DNA of 17,179 nucleotides from Actinomycetota bacterium (lineage in GTDB: Bacteria; Actinomycetota; Actinomycetes; Nanopelagicales; Nanopelagicaceae), in assembly GCA_947465365.1 (NCBI GenBank), contig CANIAV010000003.1, forward strand, positions 1 to 17,179, written 5' to 3'. The notes under the pieces are model-generated. The model was not told the DNA's origin, made no database searches, and saw only the letters and a program-made list of their open reading frames with translations. Positions within the stretch are counted from its first letter, which is position 1. Each line of letters opens with the position of its first letter. This document shows positions 7,651-15,845 of the stretch, piece by piece. The translations under genes and the position numbers were made by a program.

Positions 7651-9345
7651 TTAGAGACCTAGGTCAGATTCAAAGGCGCCGCCTTCGAGGCGCTCTTTCA
7701 TAGTAACTAGGAAGCGGGCCGCATCGGCGCCATCTACTACGCGATGATCGTATGAAAGTCCGAGATAAACCATCGAACGAATCGCAATAGTTTCTCCGCC
7801 ATCTTCGCCCTTAACAACCATCGGACGCTTTACAACTGCGCCTAAGCCAAGAATTGCAACCTGTGGTTGGTTAATGATTGGAGTATCAAAGAGCGCGCCG
7901 CGGCTGCCAGTGTTGGTAAGAGTAAATGTTCCTCCGCCTAATTCATCTGGAGTTACTTTGTTATCACGAGTGCGAGCTGCCAGATCTGCGATCTTACGAG
8001 CGATTCCGCCCATATTTAGGTCACCTGCGTTATGGATTACTGGAACGAGCAATCCACGTTCGGTATCTACTGCAATACCTAAATGTTCTGCACCGTGATA
8101 AATAATCTGATCGCCTTCAACGGATGAGTTAAGTACCGGGTGTTGCTTTAGCGCTTCGCAAACAGCGACGGCAAAGAAAGGAAGGAATGAAAGCTTGACG
8201 CCCTCGCGCGCTTCAAAAGTTGGCTTAGAGCGATCGCGCAGACGTGCGATCTTTGTGACGTCAACTTCGATAACGGTTGTTAGCTGCGCACTAACTTGTA
8301 GTGATTCCACCATTCGCGCTGCAATAACTTTGCGAAGTCGCGACATAGTCACCGTCGTACCGCGCAGTGGGGATACGGCGACAGGTGCTGCAGAGCGCTG
8401 TGTTGTCGCAGCAGCTGGCGCAGATGTAACAGGCGCTGCAACTGGAGAACTAGCTTTTGGTGCTGCCGCTTGAACATCTTCTTTGCGAATTCGACCGCCC
8501 ACGCCAGTGCCGGTAACGCTGGCAAGATTTACGCCAAGTTCAGAGGCAAGTTTGCGCACAATCGGAGTTACATAAGCATCAAGTGGTTGCGAAACTGCAA
8601 CAGGTGCGGCAATTGGTGCTGCTGGTGCTGCTGGTGTTGCAACGCGAGCTACAGGCGCTGCTACTACAGGCGCAGCAACTGGCGCTGCGACTACTGGCGC
8701 TGCGACAACTGGAGCAGGCGCAGCAGTTGCACCCGCGCCACCGATTACTGCTAAGCGAGCACCAACTGGGACAGTTGTATCTACTGGTACATCAATTGAA
8801 ATAATTGTTCCGGCAACAGGTGAAGGAATCTCGGTATCGACTTTATCTGTAGAAACTTCGAGCAGAGCTTCATCTACTGCAACGCTATCGCCAACGCCCT
8901 TTAACCAGCGGGTGACTGTTCCTTCGCTAACGCTCTCGCCAAGTGCGGGCATCGTAATAATTGTTCCGGCGCTGCTTGCAGATGGAGTTGCAACTGGTGC
9001 TGCAGGGGGAGGAGTTACTGGTGCTACTGCAACTGGTGGTGCAACCGGAGCTGCAACTGGTGCTGCAACAACGGGAGCAGCTGGTGCTGGCGTTGCAGCA
9101 GGTGTTGCTCCATCTGCGATGATCGCAAGTTCGGCACCGACTGGAACTGTCTGATCTATTCCGACAACAATCTTTTGTAAGGTGCCAGCGACAGGTGAAG
9201 GAATTTCGGTATCGACTTTATCGGTTGATACTTCAAGGAGCGGCTCATCCATTGCGACATGGTCGCCTTCGGCTTTGAGCCAACGTGTAACTGTTCCTTC
9301 GCTGACGCTCTCGCCAAGTGCGGGCATCGTTACTGAGAAAGTCAT
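7651..9345 (-). CDS. sucB: Dihydrolipoamide acyltransferase E2 with two lipoyl domains
   Basis: E2 core of a 2-oxoacid dehydrogenase complex, passing acyl groups from E1 to CoA. The 564-residue protein has: lipoyl domain 1 (1-79, lipoyl Lys43 in STDKVD); Ala/Pro/Val linker (80-127); lipoyl domain 2 (128-203, Lys168); a second Ala/Pro/Val linker (204-255); the E1/E3-binding domain (257-295, [13 protein letters not shown]...[11 protein letters not shown]); a third linker; and the catalytic domain (about 325-564) with [18 protein letters not shown] and the active-site motif DHRVVDG (His534, Asp538). It resembles the actinobacterial 'SucB' model. In Corynebacterium and Mycobacterium, however, the equivalent E2 (AceF/DlaT) serves pyruvate dehydrogenase and is shared with OdhA, so the pathway name is uncertain; family and chemistry are not. 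AAGGAAAAAG precedes the ATG. It lies 20 bases after lpd, its E3 partner. Confidence 0.95.
   Translation of the reverse strand: MTFSVTMPALGESVSEGTVTRWLKAEGDHVAMDEPLLEVSTDKVDTEIPSPVAGTLQKIVVGIDQTVPVGAELAIIADGATPAATPAPAAPVVAAPVAAPVAPPVAVAPVTPPPAAPVATPSASSAGTIITMPALGESVSEGTVTRWLKGVGDSVAVDEALLEVSTDKVDTEIPSPVAGTIISIDVPVDTTVPVGARLAVIGGAGATAAPAPVVAAPVVAAPVAAPVVAAPVARVATPAAPAAPIAAPVAVSQPLDAYVTPIVRKLASELGVNLASVTGTGVGGRIRKEDVQAAAPKASSPVAAPVTSAPAAATTQRSAAPVAVSPLRGTTVTMSRLRKVIAARMVESLQVSAQLTTVIEVDVTKIARLRDRSKPTFEAREGVKLSFLPFFAVAVCEALKQHPVLNSSVEGDQIIYHGAEHLGIAVDTERGLLVPVIHNAGDLNMGGIARKIADLAARTRDNKVTPDELGGGTFTLTNTGSRGALFDTPIINQPQVAILGLGAVVKRPMVVKGEDGGETIAIRSMVYLGLSYDHRVVDGADAARFLVTMKERLEGGAFESDLGL
8581..8736 (-). 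repeat. Low-complexity Ala/Pro/Val linker repeat in the E2 gene
   Basis: Short degenerate repeats coding for AAPV/APVV units (residues 204-255) form the flexible swinging arm between lipoyl domain 2 and the subunit-binding domain. A similar stretch at 8965-9108 joins the two lipoyl domains. Such arrays tend to gain or lose units, so length is likely to vary among relatives. Confidence 0.75.
8737..8964 (-). repeat. Lipoyl domain coding repeat, copy 2
   Basis: This segment codes for residues 128-203 of the E2 and pairs with the copy at 9109-9345. The strongest identity covers the start of the domain ([18 protein letters not shown]) and the lipoylation loop ([16 protein letters not shown]); the segments between and after these differ. 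Confidence 0.85.
9109..9345 (-). repeat. Lipoyl domain coding repeat, copy 1
   Basis: This segment codes for residues 1-79 of the E2 and is repeated at 8737-8964. Two blocks are nearly identical in DNA: 9287-9330 against 8912-8955 (42 of 44 bases) and 9191-9222 against 8816-8847 (31 of 32). The rest of the domain has diverged. Confidence 0.85.
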
Positions 9346-9365
9346 AACTTTTTCCTTTTCCTTAA

Positions 9366-10733
9366 TTAACCGTGAGCGTGCAGTGGTTTACCAGCAAGGG
9401 CCATGTGCGCCTCACCCATTGCTTCAGAGAGCGTTGGATGAGCATGGATATAAGGTGCAACATCATCTGCTGATGCTTCCCAGTTAAAGATTAGTTGTGC
9501 TTCAGCTAAAAGTTCACCGACGCGCGCTCCGACCATATGGATACCTAGAACTGGGCCACCTTTTTGTGAGACCAATTTGATGGATCCTGCGGTACGTAAG
9601 ATCTGTGCTTTTCCGTTACCGGCTAAGTCGTAATTAAGTTCAACCACGTCATACCCACGCTCTTTTGCCTGGGCTGTTGTTAGGCCGACAGAGGCAACTT
9701 CTGGTTCAGAGTATGTAACGCGAGGCACACCATCGTAATTAATTGGACGAGGATTCAATCCTGCAATTTCTTCGGCAACGAGAATTCCCTCGCCAAAACC
9801 TACGTGGGCTAGCTGCAAAGTTGGGATCAAATCTCCAACGGCCCAGATGCCTGGAACGTTTGTGCGGCACTTGTTATCCACCAGGATGTAACCGCGATCC
9901 ATGGTTATGCCTTGTTCTTCATATCCCAGATTTGCCGAAACCGGTCCACGTCCGACCGCCACGAGGAGAACTTCAGCGGTAAATGTTTTCCCATCTTCTA
10001 ATGTGACGGTAACGCCATCGGCGGTAACAGTATGAGATTTAAAGCGAACACCAAGTTCGAAGTTAATACCGCGTTTACGATAGGCGCGCTCTAGCTGTTT
10101 ACTAGAAGATTCATCTTCCAAAGCGACAAGGTGAGGAAGGCCTTCAATGATTGTTACTTCGGCCCCAAAGGATTTCCAGACAGATGCGAATTCGCAGCCA
10201 ATGACTCCGCCGCCAAGAACTATTACGCTCTTTGGAACATAATCTAGTTTCATCGCGTGGTCAGAAGTCATTACTCGCTTGCCATCAATTTCTAAACCAG
10301 GCAGGGTCTTGGCATATGAACCAGTAGCTAGAACAATATTTTTACCGGTGTACTTTGCACCATTTACTTCAACTGTATCTTTGCCAACCAACTTTCCGTG
10401 GCCTTCGATATAAGTGATATTTCGAGATTTAACTAAACCTTGTAGACCTTTATGGAGCTTATTGATTACTCCATCTTTATAAGAATTTACCCCGGTCATA
10501 TCAATCGAATTAAAAGTAGCGTTAACTCCGAAGTGGCTAGCCTCGCGAGTGCCATCGGCAATTTCGCCAGCATGCAGGAGCGCTTTGGTCGGGATGCATC
10601 CGCGATGTAGACATGTGCCGCCGAGTTTGTCTGCTTCGATCAAGGCTACGTTCAAACCGAGTTGAGCGCCGCGTAGGGCTGCTGCGTATCCGCCGCTGCC
10701 GCCACCTAAAATTACAAGATCAAAGTTGGACAC
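9366..10733 (-). CDS. lpdA: Dihydrolipoamide dehydrogenase (E3)
   Basis: This flavoprotein re-oxidises dihydrolipoyl groups with NAD+, serving 2-oxoacid dehydrogenases and the glycine cleavage system. The 455-residue protein has an FAD Rossmann motif ([17 protein letters not shown]), the redox-active disulfide Cys41/Cys46 in [13 protein letters not shown], an NAD-binding fold around residues 164-192 ([15 protein letters not shown]), the second FAD motif (GIWAVGDLI) and the catalytic His432/Glu437 in [13 protein letters not shown]. The start is GTG, with AAGGAG nine bases upstream. It heads a minus-strand set lpd - E2 - TIGR01777. In M. tuberculosis, from memory, lpdC is elsewhere (Rv0462), so finding E3 directly upstream of E2 is a difference from that order. 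Confidence 0.95.
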   Translation of the reverse strand: MSNFDLVILGGGSGGYAAALRGAQLGLNVALIEADKLGGTCLHRGCIPTKALLHAGEIADGTREASHFGVNATFNSIDMTGVNSYKDGVINKLHKGLQGLVKSRNITYIEGHGKLVGKDTVEVNGAKYTGKNIVLATGSYAKTLPGLEIDGKRVMTSDHAMKLDYVPKSVIVLGGGVIGCEFASVWKSFGAEVTIIEGLPHLVALEDESSSKQLERAYRKRGINFELGVRFKSHTVTADGVTVTLEDGKTFTAEVLLVAVGRGPVSANLGYEEQGITMDRGYILVDNKCRTNVPGIWAVGDLIPTLQLAHVGFGEGILVAEEIAGLNPRPINYDGVPRVTYSEPEVASVGLTTAQAKERGYDVVELNYDLAGNGKAQILRTAGSIKLVSQKGGPVLGIHMVGARVGELLAEAQLIFNWEASADDVAPYIHAHPTLSEAMGEAHMALAGKPLHAHG

Positions 10734-10756
10734 CTGTGAGCGCTCCTTCGTAAAGC

Positions 10757-10784
10757 AATCTACCTAACGGGCCTATCTTGCCAG
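10757..10784 (-). promoter_or_regulatory. Possible promoter of the lpd operon
   Basis: On the minus strand CTGGCA (complement of 10779-10784; 4 of 6 to TTGACA) lies 16 bases before TAGATT (complement of 10757-10762). This would give a leader of roughly 15-20 bases containing the AAGGAG of lpd. The 64-base gap 10734-10797 after pepA holds no clear terminator hairpin, so read-through from pepA is also possible. Confidence 0.4.
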
Positions 10785-10797
10785 TTTTACCCAGTGA

Positions 10798-12309
10798 TTA
10801 CGAAATTGCGGCAGATTGCGCCAGCGCCACCAAGGAGCGAAGGGCGATACCTGTTCCGCCGACAGGTGTGTAGCCATATGGCACACCTTCGTTATAGGCC
10901 GGACCTGCAATATCAAGATGTAACCAAGGTAACTCAGGGGCGATAAATTCTTTTAAGAATAGTCCAGCAACCATCATGCCGCCCATTCGTTCGCCGATAT
11001 TTGCCATATCGGCAACTGGTGAATCCAGGGATGTACGAAGTTCTACCGGCAGGGGCATCGGCCAGAAAGCTTCACCAGATGCTTTGCTAATTGCATAGAA
11101 GTGATCGCTGAAATCTTGGTTATTGGTCATGATTGCACTTGTGCGAGTTCCGAGTGCTACCACTTGTGCGCCCGTTAAAGTCGCTACATCAATGATTCCA
11201 TCGAGTTTCTTATTCTCTTGTGCCTTGACTAAAGCATCTCCAAGTACGAGTCGTCCTTCGGCATCTGGATTAAGAACTTCAATAGTTTTACCGCCGTACA
11301 TCGTAATAATGTCACTAGGTCTAGTCGCGTTATCGCTGACCATATTCTCAGCCAATGGGGCATAGCAATCAATAGCAATCGGCAACTTCATTAAAGCGAT
11401 TGCAATAGTTGCCGCACAGACTGCGGCTGCTCCAGACATATCGCATTTCATAGCCTCCATACCAGCAGCAGGCTTTAATGCCAGGCCACCTGTATCGAAA
11501 GTTATTCCCTTACCGACGAATGCGTAACTCTTCTTCGCTTTTGCTTTAACGGGTGTATATGAAATTTGTAGAAGTCGCGGCGGATTTGCGGAGCCTTGAC
11601 CTACGGCAGTAATACCACCGTAGCCTTTTGATTTAAGTTGTGATTCGGTCATTACCGAAACCTTCAGACCAGCAGTAGTGCCGCCAGCTTTCTTAACAAG
11701 TGCCGTAAATTCTTTGCAAAATGAATCCGGGGTTAAATGGCTCGGCGGAGTGTTAATCAAATCTCTAACTAAATTGGTGTATTCACCGATGATTGCGGCG
11801 CGTTTGAGCGCATCTTTAGCCTCAGCTTTGTTGGCGAGGTTTGAATGAATAGTCGCTGACTTAAGGCTTACCTGGCGCTCTTTCATTGAATCTACGCGGA
11901 ACTTATTAAAGGTATAGGCGCCAAGTGCTACACCTTGCGCAATAGCCTCCAACGTGGAAATTTTCTTTGCCGGTAGCGAGAAAGTAGCACCGGTACTGCC
12001 AGCAAGGGCGCGCGCTGCCGCTCCTGCTGCGCGACGAAGTACTTCATCATCTTGCGTTGTTTTATTCTCACCGAGTCCCGTGAAGACAAGTAGTCGAGTA
12101 GTAAGGCCAGGAATTTTTATTACTTCATCGCTCTTTCCAGTCGCGCCCAAATCAGCGAGGCTTTGCAGCAACTTCTTGCTATCGAGGGCTATATCGCCAC
12201 TTTCTATAATTAAAGTTGCCTTGCTATCTTTCAAAGACTTCTTGTAGGAGAGGCCAATGACCAGAATCTCATCTTTGATGATGCCATCGGATAGACGAAG
12301 GGCGGTCAT
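10798..12309 (-). CDS. pepA: Leucyl aminopeptidase (M17)
   Basis: Cytosolic two-metal aminopeptidase that removes N-terminal residues from peptides in protein turnover and peptide nutrition. The 503-residue protein has an M17 N-terminal domain (about 1-165) and a complete catalytic domain. Metal ligands Lys267, Asp272, Asp290, Asp349 and Glu351 are present, as are catalytic Lys279 and Arg353, all offset by three from E. coli PepA as I remember its numbering; the signature NPDAEGRL is at 347-354. The ATG has AAGGAG five bases upstream, so the start is secure. It diverges from gcvT across 68 bases and is followed by lpd on the same strand. In M. tuberculosis the homologue pepB is likewise close to gcvT. 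Confidence 0.97.
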   Translation of the reverse strand: MTALRLSDGIIKDEILVIGLSYKKSLKDSKATLIIESGDIALDSKKLLQSLADLGATGKSDEVIKIPGLTTRLLVFTGLGENKTTQDDEVLRRAAGAAARALAGSTGATFSLPAKKISTLEAIAQGVALGAYTFNKFRVDSMKERQVSLKSATIHSNLANKAEAKDALKRAAIIGEYTNLVRDLINTPPSHLTPDSFCKEFTALVKKAGGTTAGLKVSVMTESQLKSKGYGGITAVGQGSANPPRLLQISYTPVKAKAKKSYAFVGKGITFDTGGLALKPAAGMEAMKCDMSGAAAVCAATIAIALMKLPIAIDCYAPLAENMVSDNATRPSDIITMYGGKTIEVLNPDAEGRLVLGDALVKAQENKKLDGIIDVATLTGAQVVALGTRTSAIMTNNQDFSDHFYAISKASGEAFWPMPLPVELRTSLDSPVADMANIGERMGGMMVAGLFLKEFIAPELPWLHLDIAGPAYNEGVPYGYTPVGGTGIALRSLVALAQSAAIS

Positions 12310-12326
12310 TAAATCTCCTTAGAAAC

Positions 12327-12343
12327 GGGCGGTAACTACGCCC
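12327..12343. other. Short GC-rich hairpin in the pepA leader
   Basis: GGGCG (12327-12331) and CGCCC (12339-12343) can pair around a seven-base loop. It lies just upstream of the pepA Shine-Dalgarno sequence and within a pepA leader, and upstream of the gcvT -10 box. Five pairs is short; it may be chance or a weak operator. Confidence 0.25.
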
Positions 12344-12365
12344 TGAATTTTGCCTGAGGTAAGTG

Positions 12366-12377
12366 TAAGTTGTTGCT
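12366..12377 (+). promoter_or_regulatory. Probable leaderless promoter of gcvT
   Basis: TAAGTT (12366-12371) fits a TANNNT -10 box and ends six bases before the gcvT ATG, the same spacing as at lipB. No Shine-Dalgarno sequence is within reach (the nearest GAGG is about 19 bases away). The opposite strand carries TACACT (complement of 12362-12367), overlapping this box, as a candidate -10 for pepA. A -35 box is not convincing on either strand. Confidence 0.4.
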
Positions 12378-13466
12378 ATGAAAAATTCTCCCTTAGCCGA
12401 TAAACATCTCCAACTTTCGGCGAAGATGGCCGATTTCGGGGGCTGGCTAATGCCGATCGAATATCCAGGTGGCGGTGTATTGGCAGAACATGCTGCAGTT
12501 CGCGAGAAAGTCGGGATTTTCGACGTTTCACACTTGGGAAAGGTGAGCGTCAAAGGCGCTGGGGCTCTGGAATTTCTCAACTCTGTTTTCACAAATGATT
12601 TAAATCGGATTTCTGATGGCCAAGCGCAATACACCTTGCATTGCAATTCCGATGGGGGAGTAATTGATGATCTGATTGTCTATCGCAATAGCGCAAGCCA
12701 TCTTTTTCTAATTCCAAATGCTTCTAATACCAGCGATGTAGTTGCTGATCTAAAGAGTAAAGCGCCCGATTCGATTGAAATCGTAAATCTCCACGAATCA
12801 TTTGGCGTAATTGCAGTGCAGGGACCGCTCTCCAAGGATGTAATCAAGAGTTTTGGAATTGATCCGGTGATGGATTACATGGCCTTTGCGCATGTGGTAA
12901 TTGCAGGATGCGAGGTAATTCTCTGTCGCACCGGTTACACCGGCGAACATGGCTATGAAATTGTTCCTAGGTGGGAGGACGCGGCGAAAGTTTGGGATGC
13001 ACTGGCATCTGCAATCGCTCCACTTGGCGGTCTAGTTTGCGGACTTGGTGCGCGCGATACATTGCGAACCGAGATGGGATACCCATTGCATGGCCACGAG
13101 TTAACTCTCTCAATTAGCCCAGTTCAGGCGGCAGCTACTTGGGCGATCGGTTGGGATAAACCATCCTTTAGCGGAAGCCAAGCGCTAAGCGCTGAAAAAA
13201 CTGCGGGAGCGCATCCGCGTATACGCGCCTTAGTAAGTCAAGATCGCGGTATTCCACGCGCTGGCATGGAAGTCAGGAGCACATCTGGTGCCGTCATTGG
13301 AGTTGTAACAAGCGGAACCTTTTCACCGACGCTAAAGAAAGGTATCGCGCTGGCTCTCTTGGATAATTCAATCAAGCTAAGTGATCATGTAATTGTTGAT
13401 GTTCGCGGCCGCGATTGCTTAGCGGAAGTTACAAAGCTGCCGCTAGTTAACTCAAACGTTCGCTAA
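12378..13466 (+). CDS. gcvT: Glycine cleavage system T protein (aminomethyltransferase)
   Basis: GcvT takes the aminomethyl group from lipoylated H protein, releases ammonia and forms 5,10-methylene-tetrahydrofolate. Over 362 residues it shows ADFGGWLMPIEY (18-29), GIFDVSHLGKVSVKG (46-60), the catalytic Asp97 region (GGVIDDLIVYR), the folate-site strand LFLIPNASN (109-117) and RTGYTGEHGYEIV (184-196). The YgfZ cysteine motif KGCYxGQE is absent, which argues against that relative. The C-terminal barrel domain is complete (VGVVTSGTFSPTLKKGIALA region). gcvP and gcvH are not in the window; their products and Lpd would be needed for activity. The stop lies within the end of the convergent ECF S gene, a 20-base overlap. 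Confidence 0.95.
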   Translation: MKNSPLADKHLQLSAKMADFGGWLMPIEYPGGGVLAEHAAVREKVGIFDVSHLGKVSVKGAGALEFLNSVFTNDLNRISDGQAQYTLHCNSDGGVIDDLIVYRNSASHLFLIPNASNTSDVVADLKSKAPDSIEIVNLHESFGVIAVQGPLSKDVIKSFGIDPVMDYMAFAHVVIAGCEVILCRTGYTGEHGYEIVPRWEDAAKVWDALASAIAPLGGLVCGLGARDTLRTEMGYPLHGHELTLSISPVQAAATWAIGWDKPSFSGSQALSAEKTAGAHPRIRALVSQDRGIPRAGMEVRSTSGAVIGVVTSGTFSPTLKKGIALALLDNSIKLSDHVIVDVRGRDCLAEVTKLPLVNSNVR

Positions 13467-14253
13467 ATTCAATCGGAGTTAAGAAAGCTGCTCTATTTTT
13501 GCTGCGCCTTAGCGCTGCCAAAACTGCAGGTCCTGCAGAGATAACCAGGACGGTAGTTAATACCGCGCGCGGAATATCCCAAGCCATCGATGAAAGAAAA
13601 TGAAAAGTGATAAAGCGTTGCAGATTTTCAGAAAGTGCGCCGCCTGGAATAAAAGAGAGTTGGGTATTAGCGCCAATCGCCCACGGCCAAAATTGCAGAT
13701 CCATCAGCAACCCGTAACTAAATGCGGAAATTATTGAGATCAAGATAAGTAAGGCAAGTTCGCGCCGGCCACGCAATTTCTTGGCAAAGCTGCCCGCTAA
13801 TAGCCCGATAATTCCTGCAGCAAATAATTGGTAACTAAGCCACGGACCAATTCCCCCGGTAAATAGCGCCGAAGCAAGCATTCCTAATACGCCTAGGAGA
13901 AAACCAAAAGCGCCACCGAATACGCGAGCAGCTAAAATTAGGAGAAACCACATAGGTTCGAGCCCAACTGCACCAGCGCCAAGTGGGCGAAGCGCGGCAA
14001 GCAAGGCGGCCAAAATTCCAAGCAGCGCAACTGATTTGGCATCGAGGCTGCGATCACTTAACTGTGCCAATAGTAAGAAAAGTGCGAGCGGTAAGGCGAT
14101 CCAGAAAAAATATTGTGCGATATGAGCGCTACTTTTATCTGCGGCGAAGAAAGGCCAGGTAAAGCCTGCGAAGGCAAAGATTGACGTAAGCGTTAGAGCG
14201 ATCTTTGACGATGGCGAGAAGCGATAAATATCTTTAGTTTGTAACTTCATCAC
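13447..14253 (-). CDS. ECF transporter S component (dedicated substrate-binding membrane subunit)
   Basis: A 268-residue membrane protein with about six or seven hydrophobic segments (about 17-36, 46-65, 73-90, 101-130, 138-156, 166-187 and 215-248). The conserved-looking block GLEPMWFLLILAARVFGGAF (about 97-116) and TGGIGPWLSYQLFAAG (132-147) resemble actinobacterial ECF S components encoded with their own ATPase and T subunit. It would bind the vitamin or cofactor in the membrane. Cobalamin (CbrT-like) is a reasonable guess from the dedicated operon and the secreted partner, but no residue proves it. The GTG at 14253 overlaps the ATPase stop as GTGA; the next codon is ATG, an alternative start. 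The last 20 bases overlap gcvT on the other strand. Confidence 0.82.
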   Translation of the reverse strand: MMKLQTKDIYRFSPSSKIALTLTSIFAFAGFTWPFFAADKSSAHIAQYFFWIALPLALFLLLAQLSDRSLDAKSVALLGILAALLAALRPLGAGAVGLEPMWFLLILAARVFGGAFGFLLGVLGMLASALFTGGIGPWLSYQLFAAGIIGLLAGSFAKKLRGRRELALLILISIISAFSYGLLMDLQFWPWAIGANTQLSFIPGGALSENLQRFITFHFLSSMAWDIPRAVLTTVLVISAGPAVLAALRRSKNRAAFLTPIEFSERLS

Positions 14254-15845
14254 TCAACTGCCCGCAGAACATCCGAGACAGTTAGCCACGGCCGAGGCGA
14301 CATAACTTTGGCTACTTGTGGCGCAAATGCGGGTGAAGATAGAAGAATCTCCAGAGTTGGACCGTCGGCAACAACTTCACCTTCGGCTAAGAAGATAACG
14401 CGATCGCAGAGTTCGGCCACCAACTCCACATCGTGCGTTGCAATCAAGACTGATCGATTTAACTCTTTTGCAAAACTCTTGAGCAATGTGATCAAAAGCG
14501 TCTTTGCTTGATAATCCAATCCACGAGTTGGCTCATCCAAAATCAGAACTTGTGGCTGTGCAGATAGGACAATTGCTAACGCCAGCGCTAATCGCTGGCC
14601 CTCTGATAGATCACGGGGGTGGGTGTTTGGATCTATCGCGGGGACGATGCGCTCGAGCAGAGCCAGTGCAGTTCCTGCAGCACATTCATTATCTTTATCA
14701 GCTTGCGCACATTCACCTTTCACGCTCTGCCCATAAAGTAGATCACTTGGCTCTTGTGGAATAAATCCAACGATTTCACGACGAGCTTTTCCTTTAAGAT
14801 CCTTTGAAGATCGCCCACAGATTTCAGAAGTACCTTTGGCCTCATTATTGAGACCTACCAATGTCGTTAGCAGCGAGCTTTTGCCGGCGCCATTTCTTCC
14901 CATTAAGGCAACGATTTCTCCGTTGTAGATATTAGTTGTCACATCACGCAGCGCAGGTTTTCCTTGATACGAGAGCGATAAATTTAGGGTACTAATTGCC
15001 AAGTCTGCTTGCACAGGTGCAATAACTTCCGGGTCTCTTCCATTTGTTCGAATCTCTTCAGTCATTCTTCTAACATCGCGCACACTTAACCCAACTTGTG
15101 AAAGCCCCAAAGCGCGGGCGAGATGAACAATCGGGGGAGCAATGTCGGAGCGTTTTAAGATTTCTTCCGGCAAATTAATCTCGGCGCTGCCATCGCCAGC
15201 AATATGGATAATTCGATCAGCAAAGCCAATGACTCGCTCTAAGCGATGTTCGGCGATGACGACTGTCAGGCTTAGATCATGTACCAAACGGTGCAGAATA
15301 GAGAGAACTTCTTCTGCTGCAATCGGATCCAGTGCACTAGTTGGTTCATCTAGTACTAGAACTTTAGGGTTCATAACTAAAGCGCTGCCAATTGCAACGC
15401 GTTGTTGTTCACCGCCACTTAAAGTTGAAATCGCTCTATCGCGTAAATGTGAAAGGGCCAGCAAATCCAAGATTTCTTCAACTCGCTTACGCATTAGATC
15501 TGGCGCGATATTTAACGCCTCCATTCCGAAGGCGAGCTCTTCTTCGACGATATCTGTAACAAAACCTTGCGCGGGATTTTGACCAACGATTCCGACTAAG
15601 TGCGAGAGTTCACCGGGTCTAACCAGCCGCGTAGAAATGCCATCGACAGTTATGTCGCCGGCAAGAATTCCGCCAGTGTGATGGGGGACTAGACCATTTA
15701 TTAGGCGCAAGAGCGATGATTTTCCGGTACCAGTTGAACCAATAACTAAAACCATCTCGCCTTCGGAAATCTCAAAGGAGAGATCTTCCAGAATTGTCTT
15801 TGTAGATGTCGGATAGACCAAAGAGACTCTTGAAAAATTAATCAT
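14250..15845 (-). CDS. ECF transporter ATPase, two ABC domains fused (EcfA-EcfA')
   Basis: A single 531-residue chain holds both nucleotide-binding domains that power an ECF importer from the cytoplasmic side. Domain 1 (1-235): Walker A GSTGTGKS (36-43), Q-loop Gln89, signature LSGGEQQ (142-148), Walker B VLVLDEP (162-168), switch His200. Domain 2 (283-510): Walker A GRNGAGKS (316-323), Q-loop Gln364, signature LSEGQR (413-418), Walker B VLILDEP (433-439), switch His471. The second signature has Glu in place of the third-position Gly. A segment before it carries Cys379 and Cys388, not part of the standard fold. Such fusions are usual in ECF systems with dedicated modules. The ATG overlaps the EcfT stop (ATGA, 15842-15845), and its own stop overlaps the S gene. 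Confidence 0.95.
   Translation of the reverse strand: MINFSRVSLVYPTSTKTILEDLSFEISEGEMVLVIGSTGTGKSSLLRLINGLVPHHTGGILAGDITVDGISTRLVRPGELSHLVGIVGQNPAQGFVTDIVEEELAFGMEALNIAPDLMRKRVEEILDLLALSHLRDRAISTLSGGEQQRVAIGSALVMNPKVLVLDEPTSALDPIAAEEVLSILHRLVHDLSLTVVIAEHRLERVIGFADRIIHIAGDGSAEINLPEEILKRSDIAPPIVHLARALGLSQVGLSVRDVRRMTEEIRTNGRDPEVIAPVQADLAISTLNLSLSYQGKPALRDVTTNIYNGEIVALMGRNGAGKSSLLTTLVGLNNEAKGTSEICGRSSKDLKGKARREIVGFIPQEPSDLLYGQSVKGECAQADKDNECAAGTALALLERIVPAIDPNTHPRDLSEGQRLALALAIVLSAQPQVLILDEPTRGLDYQAKTLLITLLKSFAKELNRSVLIATHDVELVAELCDRVIFLAEGEVVADGPTLEILLSSPAFAPQVAKVMSPRPWLTVSDVLRAVE

Noticed and set aside
8470..8804. Open + strand frames opposite the E2 gene, rich in Cys/Trp or in Gln/Leu
   Set aside because: They mirror the Ala/Pro/Val linker repeats of the E2 on the other strand; composition is an artefact of the repeat and there is no start signal or family resemblance.
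8581..9108. The repeated GC-rich units as a CRISPR-like or minisatellite array
   Set aside because: The units are in frame, irregular in length, and encode the expected flexible linkers of an E2; there are no unique spacers.
15142..15582. Open + strand frame opposite the ATPase gene
   Set aside because: It lies against the signature and Walker B region of ABC domain 1, and its Ser/Arg-rich product looks like an antisense translation.
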